From Streptomyces sp. cg36 (lineage in GTDB: Bacteria; Actinomycetota; Actinomycetes; Streptomycetales; Streptomycetaceae): 64,000 bases of DNA. A model generated the notes under the pieces. That model saw only the letters and a program-made list of their open reading frames with translations, was not told the origin of the DNA and searched no databases. How positions within the stretch are numbered: the stretch's first letter is position 1; each line of letters begins with the position of its first letter. A program made the translations under genes and the position numbers. Positions 1-8,984 of this stretch are shown here, one piece after another. The DNA is taken from positions 5,952,001 through 6,016,000 of the forward strand of contig NZ_CP163520.1 of the NCBI RefSeq assembly GCF_041080675.1. Direction: 5' to 3'.

Positions 1-576
1 CGCTTCCAGATCGCCGGGTCCACCGACGCCAAGTTCCCGGGCGGCGCCACCGAGGTCACCGTCACCACCGGCGCCGACGGCCGGGCCACCGCGCCCGCCC
101 TCCGGGCCGGCGAGCAGACCGGCACCTTCACGCTCCGGGCGACCGTCGTCGGCACCGCGCTGCCGGAGCTCAAGTGGACCGCGACCGTCGAGGCCCGTCA
201 GGCGGACACGCTCGCGCGCACCGACAGCAAGGAACTGACGGCCGCCCCCGGCGCCGAGTTCGCCAACTACGTCGAGGTCAAGGCCACCCGCAAGGGAGCC
301 GTCGTCCCCGGCATCGGCGTGAGCGCCGCGATGATCGTCACCCCGGAGAAGGCCGCCCCCGGCGCCGCCGCGGCGGACCCCAAGGTCAACGACAAGGGCC
401 CCTACTTCAAGGACGACAAGGGCAACCCGATCCGGACCCTGAAGGACCTGAAGACCGACGCGGACGGTGTCCTCCGGCTGCCCAAGATCTACGCGGACGG
501 CCAGACCGGCACCTTCGTCCTGCGCCTCACCACCCCGGGCGGCGCCACCCTCGACATCCAGCTCAAGGTGGCCTGA
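1..576 (+). CDS. Ig-like repeat surface/secreted protein, 3' end only
   Basis: The reading frame is open from the window edge to a TGA at 574-576, so 191 C-terminal residues are visible and the start lies outside. The visible part holds at least two units of roughly 90 residues, each ending in a GTFxLRxTT-type strand (TGTFTLRATVVG, then TGTFVLRLTTPGG). Both are rich in Thr, Gly, Ala and Val. This looks like the bacterial Ig-like (Big/invasin) folds of extracellular Streptomyces proteins that stack several such modules. No LPxTG motif or membrane anchor is present at the C-terminus, so a secreted rather than wall-anchored protein is likely. Substrate and partner cannot be read from this fragment. 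A terminator-like hairpin follows within 40 bases. Confidence 0.7.
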   Translation, partial: RFQIAGSTDAKFPGGATEVTVTTGADGRATAPALRAGEQTGTFTLRATVVGTALPELKWTATVEARQADTLARTDSKELTAAPGAEFANYVEVKATRKGAVVPGIGVSAAMIVTPEKAAPGAAAADPKVNDKGPYFKDDKGNPIRTLKDLKTDADGVLRLPKIYADGQTGTFVLRLTTPGGATLDIQLKVA

Positions 577-614
577 CCCCACCCGGCCGCGGCAGCCGCC
601 GCCACCCTCCCAGG

Positions 615-649
615 ACCGCCCCCGTCGCCACACCGGCAGCGGGGGCGGT
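615..649 (+). terminator. hairpin terminator after the Ig-like gene
   Basis: A perfect 10-bp G+C stem (ACCGCCCCCG at 615-624 with CGGGGGCGGT at 640-649) and a 15-base loop lie 39 bases after the stop codon. There is no long T-run, as is usual in Streptomyces. Confidence 0.6.
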
Positions 650-680
650 TCCGCGTGTTCTCATCTCACCTCCGCGTTGC

Positions 681-686
681 TACCGT
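681..686 (+). promoter_or_regulatory. -10 box for the SPW_0924-type/DUF3068 pair
   Basis: TACCGT fits the Streptomyces TANNNT -10 consensus and lies 41 bases before the ATG of the small gene, after the upstream terminator. I could not pick a convincing -35 box. Confidence 0.4.
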
Positions 687-727
687 GCCCAATCCTGACG
701 ACCCATCAGCTTCTTGGGAGGCCGAGC

Positions 728-883
728 ATGCGCGCCCTCATCGCCGCCGCCATCGGGCTCGCCGCCGCCCTCGCCCTCGTCCTGACCATCTCCGCGATCG
801 GCGGCCCCGAGGGCACCACCTCGCCCCACCCCCTGCTCACCACCGTCCCCACCGCCCCCGGAGCCATACCGCCCGCCAAGTAG
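728..883 (+). CDS. SPW_0924-family small membrane protein
   Basis: This is a 51-residue protein. An N-terminal hydrophobic helix (about residues 3-25, Ala/Leu/Val rich) is followed by a short Pro/Thr-rich tail ending PGAIPPAK. A strong ribosome site (GGGAGG at 715-720) precedes the ATG. Short proteins of this composition next to a DUF3068 gene are known in Streptomyces as the SPW_0924 family. The family has no known function, and I assign it by resemblance and neighbourhood. The single helix suggests a membrane-inserted or secreted peptide. The DUF3068 gene starts 39 bases downstream, so the two are probably co-transcribed. Confidence 0.75.
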   Translation: MRALIAAAIGLAAALALVLTISAIGGPEGTTSPHPLLTTVPTAPGAIPPAK

Positions 884-922
884 TCCCGGGCGGTCCCCGG
901 AAGGAGAAGGAGAGCCGGCCGC

Positions 923-1912
923 ATGCGACGCAAAGCCAGCCTGATCCTGCTCGCCCTGGCCGTGTTCTTCGCGGCCCTCTCCCCACTGCTGCGCTGGTAC
1001 GCCTTCCCCCGGCTCGCCAAGATCCCGCCCAGCCAGTACCAGGAGACGGTCCTGGAGGCCAAGAACGCCACCCTCGTCGACTACCAGCACTTCAAGTCCG
1101 TCACCGTCCCCAAAGTGACCATCGTCCAGACCCTCAAGGGCAACGTCGAGGAGTCCCGGAAGATCGAGAAGACCGCGGGCAAGGACGTCGTCGTCTGGGA
1201 CGCCCTCAGCTACGTCATGGACGACAAGGGCCAGTTCGTCTCCCGCATCCCCGAGCGGTACATCTTCGACGCCCACAGCCAGGCCCCCGTCCACGCCACC
1301 GGCGAGATGGTCGACGGCGACCCCGTCCGGCGCGAAGGCATCGAGTTCAAGTGGCCGTTCCTGACCGAGAAGCGGGACTACCAGTACTTCGACGCCCAGA
1401 CCCGCACCTCCGCCCCCATCCACTACAAAGGCACCACCACCTTCCACGGCCTCAAGGTCTACTACTTCGAGCAGACCATCCCCTGGACCCAGGTCGACTT
1501 CCCCAAGGCGATGCCGCTCGGCGTCACCCCCGAGGTCGTCAAGCAGACCGGCATGACCCGCTGGTACAGCACCAAGCGGATGTTCTGGGTCGACCCCGTC
1601 ACCGGCGGCCCGGTCAACGGCGAAGAGATCCACCAGGAGGAACTCCGCAACGCCAGCGCCCTGTTCGGCAAGGACAGGATCACCGTCTTCTCCGGCCACG
1701 TGAAGATGCGCGAGGACTACGTCGACCACACAGTCGCCCTGGTCAAGAAGAACCGCACCCTGATCCTGCTGCTCACCTCCTATCTCCCCTGGGGATTCGT
1801 CGGCCTGGCCACCGCACTGCTCACCCTCTCCCTCTGGCTGGAGGCCCGAGACCGCCGCCCCACCGACCCGACCCCAACACCCCGGCCACTACCGGAGCCG
1901 GTCATCGCGTGA
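923..1912 (+). CDS. DUF3068 (PorA-like) membrane protein
   Basis: The protein has 329 residues with one hydrophobic segment near the N-terminus (about 5-22) and one near the C-terminus (about 275-305). A large extracytoplasmic domain lies between them, followed by a short cytoplasmic tail rich in Pro and Thr. This topology and the conserved stretches (YVMDDKGQFV, FKWPFLTEKRDYQYFD, TRWYST) fit the DUF3068/PorA family of Actinobacteria. Some members in mycolic-acid bacteria have been linked to porin activity. Streptomyces lacks that outer membrane, so a pore function should not be assumed. The start follows an AAGGAGAAGGAG ribosome site. The gene ends facing hrpB. Confidence 0.8.
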   Translation: MRRKASLILLALAVFFAALSPLLRWYAFPRLAKIPPSQYQETVLEAKNATLVDYQHFKSVTVPKVTIVQTLKGNVEESRKIEKTAGKDVVVWDALSYVMDDKGQFVSRIPERYIFDAHSQAPVHATGEMVDGDPVRREGIEFKWPFLTEKRDYQYFDAQTRTSAPIHYKGTTTFHGLKVYYFEQTIPWTQVDFPKAMPLGVTPEVVKQTGMTRWYSTKRMFWVDPVTGGPVNGEEIHQEELRNASALFGKDRITVFSGHVKMREDYVDHTVALVKKNRTLILLLTSYLPWGFVGLATALLTLSLWLEARDRRPTDPTPTPRPLPEPVIA

Positions 1913-1978
1913 GGAGCGGGCGACGCGCGGGGCGTCGCGCTGGGGGGCGGGCATCGCACGGGGGCCGGGCCCCGCCCG

Positions 1979-4693
1979 TCACCGCTTGAGGCGGGCGTTG
2001 GTGTGGCGGGTCGGCTCGGCCTTGGACGGGTCCTCCGGCCACGGGTGCTTGGGGTAGCGCCCGCGCAGCTCGGCACGGACCGCCCGGTACCCCTCGCGCC
2101 AGAAGTTCGCCAGGTCGGCCGTGACCGCGGCCGGGCGTCCCGCGGGGGAGAGCAGATGTATGAGCACGGGCACCCCGGCAACCTCCGGGGTGCCTTCCAG
2201 CCCGAACATCTCCTGGAGCTTCACCGCGAGCACGGGCTGCGCACCCCCGTACTCCACCCTGATCCGGGAGCCGCTCGGCACCTCGATGCGCTCGGGCGCC
2301 AGCTCGTCCAGGCGCGCCGCCTCCCCGCTCGCCCACGGCAGCAGCCGCGTCAGCGCCTGCCCCGCGTCCAGCCGTTCCAGATCGGACCGGCGGCGCGCCC
2401 GGGACAGCTCGGGCTCCAGCCACTCCTCGGCCCGCGACAGGAGCGCCGCGTCCGCCACGTCCGGCCAGGGGTCACCCAGCGTCCGGTGCAGGAACGCCAG
2501 CCGTTCGCGCAGCCCCTCGGCATCGCGCGCCCAGCGCAGCAGCCCGACGCCCTCACGCTCCAGCCCTTCCAGCAGCGCCTGTCGCACCAGCTCCGGGTCC
2601 GGCCGCTTCAGTGGCCGTATCGACAGCTCCACCGCACCCAGCCGCTCCGCCTCCCGGGCGACCACGTCCCCGTTCTCCCAGTACACCTCCTCGCCCTCGG
2701 CCCACAGCGGCCCGGCCGCCATCCGTGCGATGCCCTCGTCCACCACGGCGGCGAGCCGCACCCGCGCCGAGGCGGCCTGCACCGGCCGGTCCGCGACGGC
2801 CACCGCCAGCCACCGCGCACTGCGCAGCCCGGACCCCTGCCCCAGCTCGGCCCGGGTCCCGGACACCATCAGGAACGAGCCCTCGCCCCGCGCCCGCGCG
2901 ACCCGCTCCGGGAACGCCAGCGCGGTCACCAGCCCGGCCACGGCGTCGTCGGACGATCCCGCGCCGGTCCCGCCGCCCGATCCAACGCCGGTCCCGCCGG
3001 ATCCAGCGGCGGTCGACGCCCCTGTTCCCCAGCCCGCTCCCGTTCCTGTGCCCGCTCCCGGTCCTGTTCCCGGAACCGGTCCAGCCCCGGCGCCCGTGGA
3101 AGCGCCGGCGGCGGCTCCGGCCCCAGTCGGCGCCCCGGCCCGGGGTGACGCGGAGCCGGGGGAGCCGGACTCCGTCGATATCGCCGACGTCAGCCGCCGC
3201 ACCTCCTGGCGCCATCTCGCCCCGTACCCGTCGTCACCGCGCCGGGCCGTGCGCCACGCGGCAGCCAGGTCGTCCCCGTACTCCCTCGGCGGCTCCTCGC
3301 TCAGCAGCGCCACCACCTCGGCCGCCCGTCGCGCGCCGACCTCGGCCGCGCCGTCCAGGAGGGCCCGGGCCAGGCGGGGGTGCACGCCGAGGCGGGCCAT
3401 GCTCACGCCCCGGCCGGTGGCCCGCCCGTCCTCGTCCACCGCACCGATCGCGGTGAGGACGGTCCGGGCCGCCGCCATCGCACCGGCGGGCGGGGCGTCG
3501 AGCAGGGCGAGCCCTCGGGCGGTCGGATCCCCCCAGCAGGCGGCCCGCAGGGCGAACGCGGCCAGATCGGCGATCTTGATCTCGGGGGAGGGGAAGCGCG
3601 GGCGGCGGGCGTCGTCGGCGGGTGCCCAGCAGCGGTAGACCGTGCCGAACGCCTCCCGGCCCGCCCGGCCGAGTCGCTGAGTGGCTCCCGCGTCCGACAC
3701 CGACACGGTGGCCAGCGAACCCAGACCCCGGGCGTGGTCGACGCGCGGCTCGCGGGCGAGACCCGAGTCCACCACGATCCGGACGCCCGGCACGGTCAGG
3801 CTCGACTCCGCCACCGAGGTGGCGAGGACCACACGGCGCCGCCCGGTGCCGCCCCGCAGCACCGCGTCCTGCACCGCCGCGGGAGCGCGCCCGTGCAGTT
3901 GCAGCACCTCGGCGTCCACCCCGTCCAGCATCCCGGCCGTCCTGGCGATCTCGCCGGTGCCGGGCAGGAAGCACAGCAGGTCCCCTTCGTGCGCCGCCAG
4001 GGCCTGGCGGACCGTCGCGGCGACGTGGCGCAGGAGCTGGGGGTCGACCCAGGTGCCATGGGCCGGGCGGATGCCCGCGGGCGGCGGGGCGTAGTGGATT
4101 GCCGCCCCGTGTCCCTGCCCCTCGCTCCGGATCACCGGGGCAGGGCCCGAGCCGTCGGTCACGGTCAGGAGCTGGGACCAGGCGTCCGCGTCGCTGGTGG
4201 CCGAGGCCGCGATCAGCCGCAGCTCCGGGCGCAGGGTGGCCCGTACGTCTATGAGGAAGGCGATCGCGGTGTCCGCGTCGAGATGGCGCTCGTGGCACTC
4301 GTCGAGCAGCACCACGTCCACCCCCGCGAGCTCGGGGTCGCGCTGGAGCCGCTGGAGCAGCACACCGGTGGTCACCACTTCGACGACCGTGCCGGGTCCC
4401 GTCCGGCGCTCGCCGCGCACGGAGTAGCCGACCGCGTCCCCGACCTCTTGGCCCAGCAGCCAGGCCATGCGTCGTGCGGCGGCCCGCACGGCCATCCGCC
4501 GCGGCTCGGCCACCAGCACCTTGCGCCGGGGGCCGGCGCCGGTCAGCCCGGCCAGCGCCAGGGGCACCAGCGTGGTCTTGCCGGTGCCCGGGGGCGCGGA
4601 CAGGACCGCCGTGCCGCGCTGGTCGAGCGCGCTCAACAGCTCGGGCACGGCATGGCGTACGGGAAGACGCTCGATCGCGTCGGTTCGGATCAC
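1979..4693 (-). CDS. hrpB: ATP-dependent RNA helicase HrpB
   Basis: This superfamily 2 DEAH-type helicase has Walker A (APPGTGKTT) near the N-terminus, motif II DECH in VVLLDECHERH, and motif VI QRLGRAGR. The C-terminal HrpB-specific domain includes conserved LLPWA and LSPAGRP stretches. The start is taken as the GTG of VIRTDAIERLPV at 4693, giving 904 residues. An upstream ATG at 4768 would add 25 residues unlike other family members. The middle of the protein (bases about 2940-3180) carries an 80-residue Gly/Ala/Thr-rich low-complexity insert that probably is disordered. In Escherichia coli HrpB is dispensable and its RNA target is unknown. It converges with the DUF3068 gene. Confidence 0.9.
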   Translation of the reverse strand: MIRTDAIERLPVRHAVPELLSALDQRGTAVLSAPPGTGKTTLVPLALAGLTGAGPRRKVLVAEPRRMAVRAAARRMAWLLGQEVGDAVGYSVRGERRTGPGTVVEVVTTGVLLQRLQRDPELAGVDVVLLDECHERHLDADTAIAFLIDVRATLRPELRLIAASATSDADAWSQLLTVTDGSGPAPVIRSEGQGHGAAIHYAPPPAGIRPAHGTWVDPQLLRHVAATVRQALAAHEGDLLCFLPGTGEIARTAGMLDGVDAEVLQLHGRAPAAVQDAVLRGGTGRRRVVLATSVAESSLTVPGVRIVVDSGLAREPRVDHARGLGSLATVSVSDAGATQRLGRAGREAFGTVYRCWAPADDARRPRFPSPEIKIADLAAFALRAACWGDPTARGLALLDAPPAGAMAAARTVLTAIGAVDEDGRATGRGVSMARLGVHPRLARALLDGAAEVGARRAAEVVALLSEEPPREYGDDLAAAWRTARRGDDGYGARWRQEVRRLTSAISTESGSPGSASPRAGAPTGAGAAAGASTGAGAGPVPGTGPGAGTGTGAGWGTGASTAAGSGGTGVGSGGGTGAGSSDDAVAGLVTALAFPERVARARGEGSFLMVSGTRAELGQGSGLRSARWLAVAVADRPVQAASARVRLAAVVDEGIARMAAGPLWAEGEEVYWENGDVVAREAERLGAVELSIRPLKRPDPELVRQALLEGLEREGVGLLRWARDAEGLRERLAFLHRTLGDPWPDVADAALLSRAEEWLEPELSRARRRSDLERLDAGQALTRLLPWASGEAARLDELAPERIEVPSGSRIRVEYGGAQPVLAVKLQEMFGLEGTPEVAGVPVLIHLLSPAGRPAAVTADLANFWREGYRAVRAELRGRYPKHPWPEDPSKAEPTRHTNARLKR

Positions 4694-4925
4694 GCCCACA
4701 GTTTCGTACGTCCCGACCCGAGTCCGTTTCCGGTTGTCCACAGACCAGCTGGTTTGTGTGCTTGTCATACTTTTCGGGTCGGGTTCCAGGGCTTCTTGGG
4801 TCGGGATGCCGGGCTTCCCTGCCCGGCCGGGCCCACCTCGGCCCGGCTCGGCCCGACCGTCCGCTCGTTCCCGGCCCCGCGCGCTCGGTCCGCCTAAGCG
4901 CGGACTCCCCTCGCGCCCGGTCCCG

Positions 4926-5744
4926 CTAGTCCCGCTCGCACACGAAGATCGCCGTGCCCGGGATCAGATTGCCCCGCAGCGGGGACCAGCCGCCCCACTC
5001 CTGGGTGTTCCAGGCGGGCCATTCCGGCTCGACCAGGTCGACCAGCCGGAAGCCGCCGGCCACCACGTCCCGCACCCGGTCGCCCAGCGTCCGGTGGTGC
5101 TCCACGTAGACCGCCTCGCCGCTTTCGTCCTGCTCCACGTACGGCGTGCGGTCGAAGTAGGAGGCGGCCACGCTCAGGCCCTCGGGGCCCGGCTCGTCGG
5201 GGAACGCCCAGCGGATGGGGTGCGTGACGCTGAAGACCCAGCGGCCCCCGGGGCGCAGCACCCGCCGCACCTCGCGGAAGACCCGCACCGGCTCCGCGAC
5301 GAAGGGGACCGCGCCATAGGCCGAGCAGGCGAGGTCGAAGGAGCCGTCCGCGAACGGCAGCGCCCCCGCGTCCGCCTCCACCAGCGGCACGGCACCGCCG
5401 TCGATGCGCAGGGCGTGCTGGAGCTGGCGGTGCGAGAGGTCGAGCGCCACCGGGCGGGCGCCCTGGGCGGCCAGCCAGCGCGAGCACTGGGCCGCTCCGG
5501 CGCCGATCTCCAGTACGTCCAGTCCCTTCAGGGACTGGACGGGACCCAGGAGCGCCGCATCGGCCTCGTCGAGCCCCTCCGGACCCCAGACGAAACGGTC
5601 GTCCCCGAGGAACGCGCCGTGATCGGTCTGGTACTCGTCGGCGTTCCGGTCCCACCAGCCACGGCTCGCGCGGCTGCTCTCCGCGTCGCCAGCGTCACGC
5701 CGAGTCGCCTCGGGCTCGTATTCGGCCTCGTGCTCTTGGATCAT
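4926..5744 (-). CDS. class I SAM-dependent methyltransferase
   Basis: The 272-residue protein has a clear Rossmann methyltransferase core. Motif I is LDVLEIGAGAAQ (about residues 73-85), the acidic end of strand 2 is VALDLS, motif II lies around FDLACSAYGAVPF, and motif III is LRPGGRWVFSVTHP. No extra domain identifies the acceptor, so the substrate is unknown. The gene stands alone between hrpB and the divergent rpsA promoter region. The ATG at 5744 lies about 145 bases from the rpsA -35 box. Confidence 0.85.
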   Translation of the reverse strand: MIQEHEAEYEPEATRRDAGDAESSRASRGWWDRNADEYQTDHGAFLGDDRFVWGPEGLDEADAALLGPVQSLKGLDVLEIGAGAAQCSRWLAAQGARPVALDLSHRQLQHALRIDGGAVPLVEADAGALPFADGSFDLACSAYGAVPFVAEPVRVFREVRRVLRPGGRWVFSVTHPIRWAFPDEPGPEGLSVAASYFDRTPYVEQDESGEAVYVEHHRTLGDRVRDVVAGGFRLVDLVEPEWPAWNTQEWGGWSPLRGNLIPGTAIFVCERD

Positions 5745-6114
5745 CGTGCCCGTCGTTGTAGTTTGCGCAGAGCGTCGGCGCGGATGTGCCGCACTGTTCT
5801 GCGGGGGCCGGCATGGGCCTACGTGGCCTCGTAGAACCTTAGTTGTGCCGGGAATGCGGGGATCCGCCCCGGGTGTGCGCCTTCGCGCATTGACCGTGTC
5901 CGGCTGCCCCCGTATGCTACAAGTTGCGCTGCGAGCCTGCGCACCTCAGACCTAGCAGGCGCGCTTCCACTGTTGTATGTCCCCTCGGTTGTCGAGGCGC
6001 CCCCGGTTCGCCAGGACGGGCGCTTCCTAGGCTGTCCGGCTTCTGCAGAGGCGATTCGGGCTCTCGGCGTAGCAGTACCTACGACTTCATGTCCGTACCG
6101 GAGCCCTTTCCCAC
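5745..6114 (+). promoter_or_regulatory. rpsA upstream region and long 5' leader
   Basis: This gene-free stretch holds a strong rpsA promoter (5890-5918) and then a leader of about 190 bases that is less GC-rich than the coding DNA around it. No clear Shine-Dalgarno sequence precedes the ATG at 6115 (the upstream bases are CCCTTTCCCAC). That is common for S1 mRNAs, where the leader itself can recruit S1. Autogenous control by S1 binding is plausible but not demonstrated by the sequence. Confidence 0.5.
5890..5918 (+). promoter_or_regulatory. HrdB-type promoter of rpsA
   Basis: TTGACC at 5890-5895 and TATGCT at 5913-5918 are separated by 17 bases, close to the housekeeping sigma consensus. Expected transcription start is near 5925. 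Confidence 0.75.
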
Positions 6115-7623
6115 ATGACGAGCAGCACCGAGACCACCGCCACCACCCCGCAGGTTGCGGTCAACGACATCGGTAACGAGGAAGCCTTCCTCGCCGCGAT
6201 CGACGAGACGATCAAGTACTTCAACGACGGCGACATCGTCGACGGCGTCATCGTGAAGGTCGACCGGGACGAGGTCCTGCTCGACATCGGTTACAAGACC
6301 GAAGGTGTCATCCCGAGCCGCGAGCTCTCGATCAAGCACGACGTCGACCCGAACGAGGTCGTCAAGGTCGGCGACGAGATCGAGGCCCTGGTTCTCCAGA
6401 AGGAGGACAAGGAAGGCCGCCTGATCCTCTCGAAGAAGCGCGCTCAGTACGAGCGTGCCTGGGGCACCATCGAGAAGATCAAGGAAGAGGACGGCATCGT
6501 CACCGGTACCGTCATCGAGGTCGTCAAGGGTGGTCTCATCCTCGACATCGGCCTCCGTGGCTTCCTGCCGGCCTCCCTCGTCGAGATGCGCCGCGTCCGC
6601 GACCTCCAGCCCTACGTGGGCAAGGAGCTCGAGGCGAAGATCATCGAGCTGGACAAGAACCGCAACAACGTGGTCCTGTCCCGCCGTGCCTGGCTGGAGC
6701 AGACCCAGTCCGAGGTCCGTCAGACGTTCCTCACCACCCTCCAGAAGGGTCAGGTCCGCTCCGGCGTCGTTTCCTCGATCGTCAACTTCGGTGCCTTCGT
6801 GGACCTGGGTGGCGTCGACGGTCTCGTGCACGTCTCCGAGCTGTCCTGGAAGCACATCGACCACCCGTCCGAGGTTGTCGAGGTCGGCCAGGAAGTCACC
6901 GTCGAGGTCCTCGACGTCGACATGGACCGCGAGCGTGTCTCCCTGTCGCTGAAGGCGACGCAGGAGGACCCGTGGCAGCAGTTCGCCCGTACGCACCAGA
7001 TCGGTCAGGTCGTCCCGGGTAAGGTCACCAAGCTCGTTCCGTTCGGTGCGTTCGTGCGCGTCGACGAGGGCATCGAGGGCCTGGTCCACATCTCCGAGCT
7101 GGCCGAGCGCCACGTGGAGATCCCGGAGCAGGTCGTCCAGGTCAACGACGAGATCTTCGTCAAGGTCATCGACATCGACCTCGAGCGTCGCCGGATCTCG
7201 CTGTCGCTGAAGCAGGCCAACGAGTCCTTCGGTGCCGACCCGGCGTCGGTCGAGTTCGACCCGACCCTGTACGGCATGGCCGCGTCCTACGACGACCAGG
7301 GCAACTACATCTACCCCGAGGGCTTCGACCCCGAGACCAACGACTGGCTCGAGGGCTACGAGACGCAGCGTGAGGCCTGGGAGGGCCAGTACGCCGAGGC
7401 TCAGGCTCGCTTCGAGCAGCACCAGGCTCAGGTCATCAAGTCCCGCGAGGCCGACGAGGCCGCCGCTGCCGAGGGTGCTGCCGCCCCGGCCGCCGGTGGC
7501 AACGCCGGTGCCGGTATCTCGGGTGGTTCGTACTCCTCGGAGTCGGACGACAACTCCGGCGCCCTGGCGTCGGACGAGGCCCTGGCTGCCCTGCGCGAGA
7601 AGCTGGCGGGCGGCCAGAGCTGA
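6115..7623 (+). CDS. rpsA: 30S ribosomal protein S1
   Basis: The 502-residue protein is built of four S1 (OB-fold) repeats at about residues 38-105, 120-190, 207-275 and 292-360. The last two carry the textbook NFGAFVDLGGVDGLVHVSEL-type signature. A C-terminal tail rich in Ala, Gly and Ser (GGNAGAGISGGSYSSES) follows. Four repeats rather than the six of E. coli is normal in Actinobacteria. S1 binds mRNA on the small ribosomal subunit and helps start translation of structured or leader-poor messages. Codons are strongly biased to the preferred set, with more C- and T-ending alternatives than neighbours, as in highly expressed genes. It has its own promoter and a strong terminator. Confidence 0.98.
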   Translation: MTSSTETTATTPQVAVNDIGNEEAFLAAIDETIKYFNDGDIVDGVIVKVDRDEVLLDIGYKTEGVIPSRELSIKHDVDPNEVVKVGDEIEALVLQKEDKEGRLILSKKRAQYERAWGTIEKIKEEDGIVTGTVIEVVKGGLILDIGLRGFLPASLVEMRRVRDLQPYVGKELEAKIIELDKNRNNVVLSRRAWLEQTQSEVRQTFLTTLQKGQVRSGVVSSIVNFGAFVDLGGVDGLVHVSELSWKHIDHPSEVVEVGQEVTVEVLDVDMDRERVSLSLKATQEDPWQQFARTHQIGQVVPGKVTKLVPFGAFVRVDEGIEGLVHISELAERHVEIPEQVVQVNDEIFVKVIDIDLERRRISLSLKQANESFGADPASVEFDPTLYGMAASYDDQGNYIYPEGFDPETNDWLEGYETQREAWEGQYAEAQARFEQHQAQVIKSREADEAAAAEGAAAPAAGGNAGAGISGGSYSSESDDNSGALASDEALAALREKLAGGQS

Positions 7624-7654
7624 CGCTCTGACCCCAGCTGGTAGATAGCCGAAT

Positions 7655-7689
7655 GTAAGGCCCGCTCCCCAATGGGGGGCGGGCCTTAC
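7655..7689 (+). terminator. strong terminator after rpsA
   Basis: A 16-bp stem (7655-7670 with 7674-7689, one G-T wobble) with a three-base loop AAT follows the stop by about 30 bases. It sits between convergent rpsA and the beta-helix gene and could serve both. Confidence 0.9.
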
Positions 7690-7715
7690 ATCGTTGTGTG
7701 TGGGGGGATGCCGTC

Positions 7716-8681
7716 CTACGGGGTGACCGCGATGTTGGTCAGGCCCTTTCCGCCGACGACCGTATTGCTGCTGTAGACCGTGGTCGGGCAGCCGCTCGCG
7801 CTGTAGTTGGTGACGTTGACGGCGAGCCGCAGGGCGCCGGGGGAGTCGCTCAGGTCCGACCGGTTGGAGCGGAAGACGGTGCCGCAGCCCCAGCCGGACT
7901 GCTGGGTGTGCGTCTCGTAGCCGTTGTTGAGGGTGTGGACGCCCGTATTGCCCTCGACCACCACCTTGTTGCCCTTCACGTCGACCCAGGAGTCGTCGTA
8001 ATTGGCGTTGGTGAGTCCGCTGCCGTCGAAGTGGTTTCCGGCGATCCGGGTGCCCGTGGTGCCCTCCTTCACGTCGACGTTCTCACCGCCGACGCCGGGC
8101 CCGATGGTGTTGTCGAGGATCTGCACCTGGTCGCTCCTGTCGGAGAGGTCGCCCGCCGTGCCGACGTACACGCCCTCGCCCATGCCCGAACCGTCCCGGC
8201 CGGTGTCGTAGATGCGCGAGTTCTTGATGACGCCGTTCTTGCTGGACTTGCGGAAGTGCACGCCCTCCATGGACAGGCCGTGCACGGTCACCGAGTCGAT
8301 GACGACCCCGACCGCCGAGTCCATCATGATCCCCTTCTGGCCGCCGGTGATCGTGAGGCCCTGAACCGTCCAGTACGAGGCCCCGTTGAGGTGGAGGCCG
8401 TAGCCGCCGCTCGCCGTGAGTACGGCTTTCGAGGAGCCGGTGAGGGTGATCCGCGCGGACGCGGTGCCGGGCGCCGTCGTCTTGAAGTTGCCGGTGTACG
8501 TGCCGTCGGCGAGCCGGATCGTATCGCCGGGTGTCGCGGCGGTGAGCGCGGACTTCAACTGGGCGGCCGTGGACACCTCGATCACGGTGGCGGACGCGTC
8601 GGCGGGCGCGGTGAGGACGCCCAGACCGCCAGCGGCCAGTCCAGTGGCCAGCAAGGAGACGAGCAAGGTGCGGTTACGCAT
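7716..8681 (-). CDS. secreted right-handed beta-helix (pectate-lyase-like) protein
   Basis: The 321-residue protein starts with a Sec signal peptide (about 1-30, with cleavage after APADA). Short repeated strands follow (LHLNGASYWTVQGLTITGG, GIMMDSAVGVVIDSVTVHGL, GVHFRKSSKNGVIKNSRIYD). These are rungs of a right-handed parallel beta-helix, the fold of pectate lyases and related polysaccharide-active enzymes. The ATPGDTIRLADGTYTGN opening is typical of pectate lyase L/PL9- and chondroitinase B-like proteins. The exact substrate is not determinable. The upstream region has an inverted repeat close to the start and a DasR-like site about 110 bases away, which would fit carbon-source control of an extracellular enzyme. 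Confidence 0.8.
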   Translation of the reverse strand: MRNRTLLVSLLATGLAAGGLGVLTAPADASATVIEVSTAAQLKSALTAATPGDTIRLADGTYTGNFKTTAPGTASARITLTGSSKAVLTASGGYGLHLNGASYWTVQGLTITGGQKGIMMDSAVGVVIDSVTVHGLSMEGVHFRKSSKNGVIKNSRIYDTGRDGSGMGEGVYVGTAGDLSDRSDQVQILDNTIGPGVGGENVDVKEGTTGTRIAGNHFDGSGLTNANYDDSWVDVKGNKVVVEGNTGVHTLNNGYETHTQQSGWGCGTVFRSNRSDLSDSPGALRLAVNVTNYSASGCPTTVYSSNTVVGGKGLTNIAVTP

Positions 8682-8984
8682 GGGGGGGCCTCCGAAGCGA
8701 GGGAACGAGTAACCGTTCTCGTACCTGAATCTGAGGCGCGTTTATGAACAACGCACTGCCAGGTGACGGTAGGGAGAGCCCATGGGCATGTCAAGGTCTG
8801 GACCACGTCGACCTCTCGCCGGGCAGCCCGAACGGATCGGCGCCACGGTCGTCGAGAGTCCGGAACCGTCGGTTTTCAGCCGTACAGCTCCTCTTGTGAG
8901 AACGCCATGTGAAACGCGCGTACGCGGGAATGTCGCTGTCGCGCCGCGCGTTCTTCCCTACGAACACGAGGAGGAGCGGTAATC
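8682..8984. promoter_or_regulatory. divergent promoter region, beta-helix gene and PAC2 gene
   Basis: This gene-free stretch separates two divergent genes. Near the beta-helix start is an inverted repeat (GAACG at 8703-8707, CGTTC at 8714-8718) placed where an operator would block transcription. Further out is the DasR-like element described separately. The rest shows no convincing ORF. Confidence 0.45.
8793..8808. promoter_or_regulatory. candidate DasR-responsive element (dre)
   Basis: GGTCTGGACCAC at 8795-8806 matches the core of the known dre palindrome (TGGTCTAGACCA) with one mismatch. DasR is the N-acetylglucosamine-sensing repressor of Streptomyces. The site is about 110 bases upstream of a secreted polysaccharide-active protein. 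One match of this length may be chance. Confidence 0.35.

Noticed and set aside
2940..3180. Inserted mobile DNA within hrpB
   Set aside because: The stretch stays in frame and encodes a Gly/Ala/Thr-rich linker without terminal repeats. It is more likely expanded low-complexity sequence.
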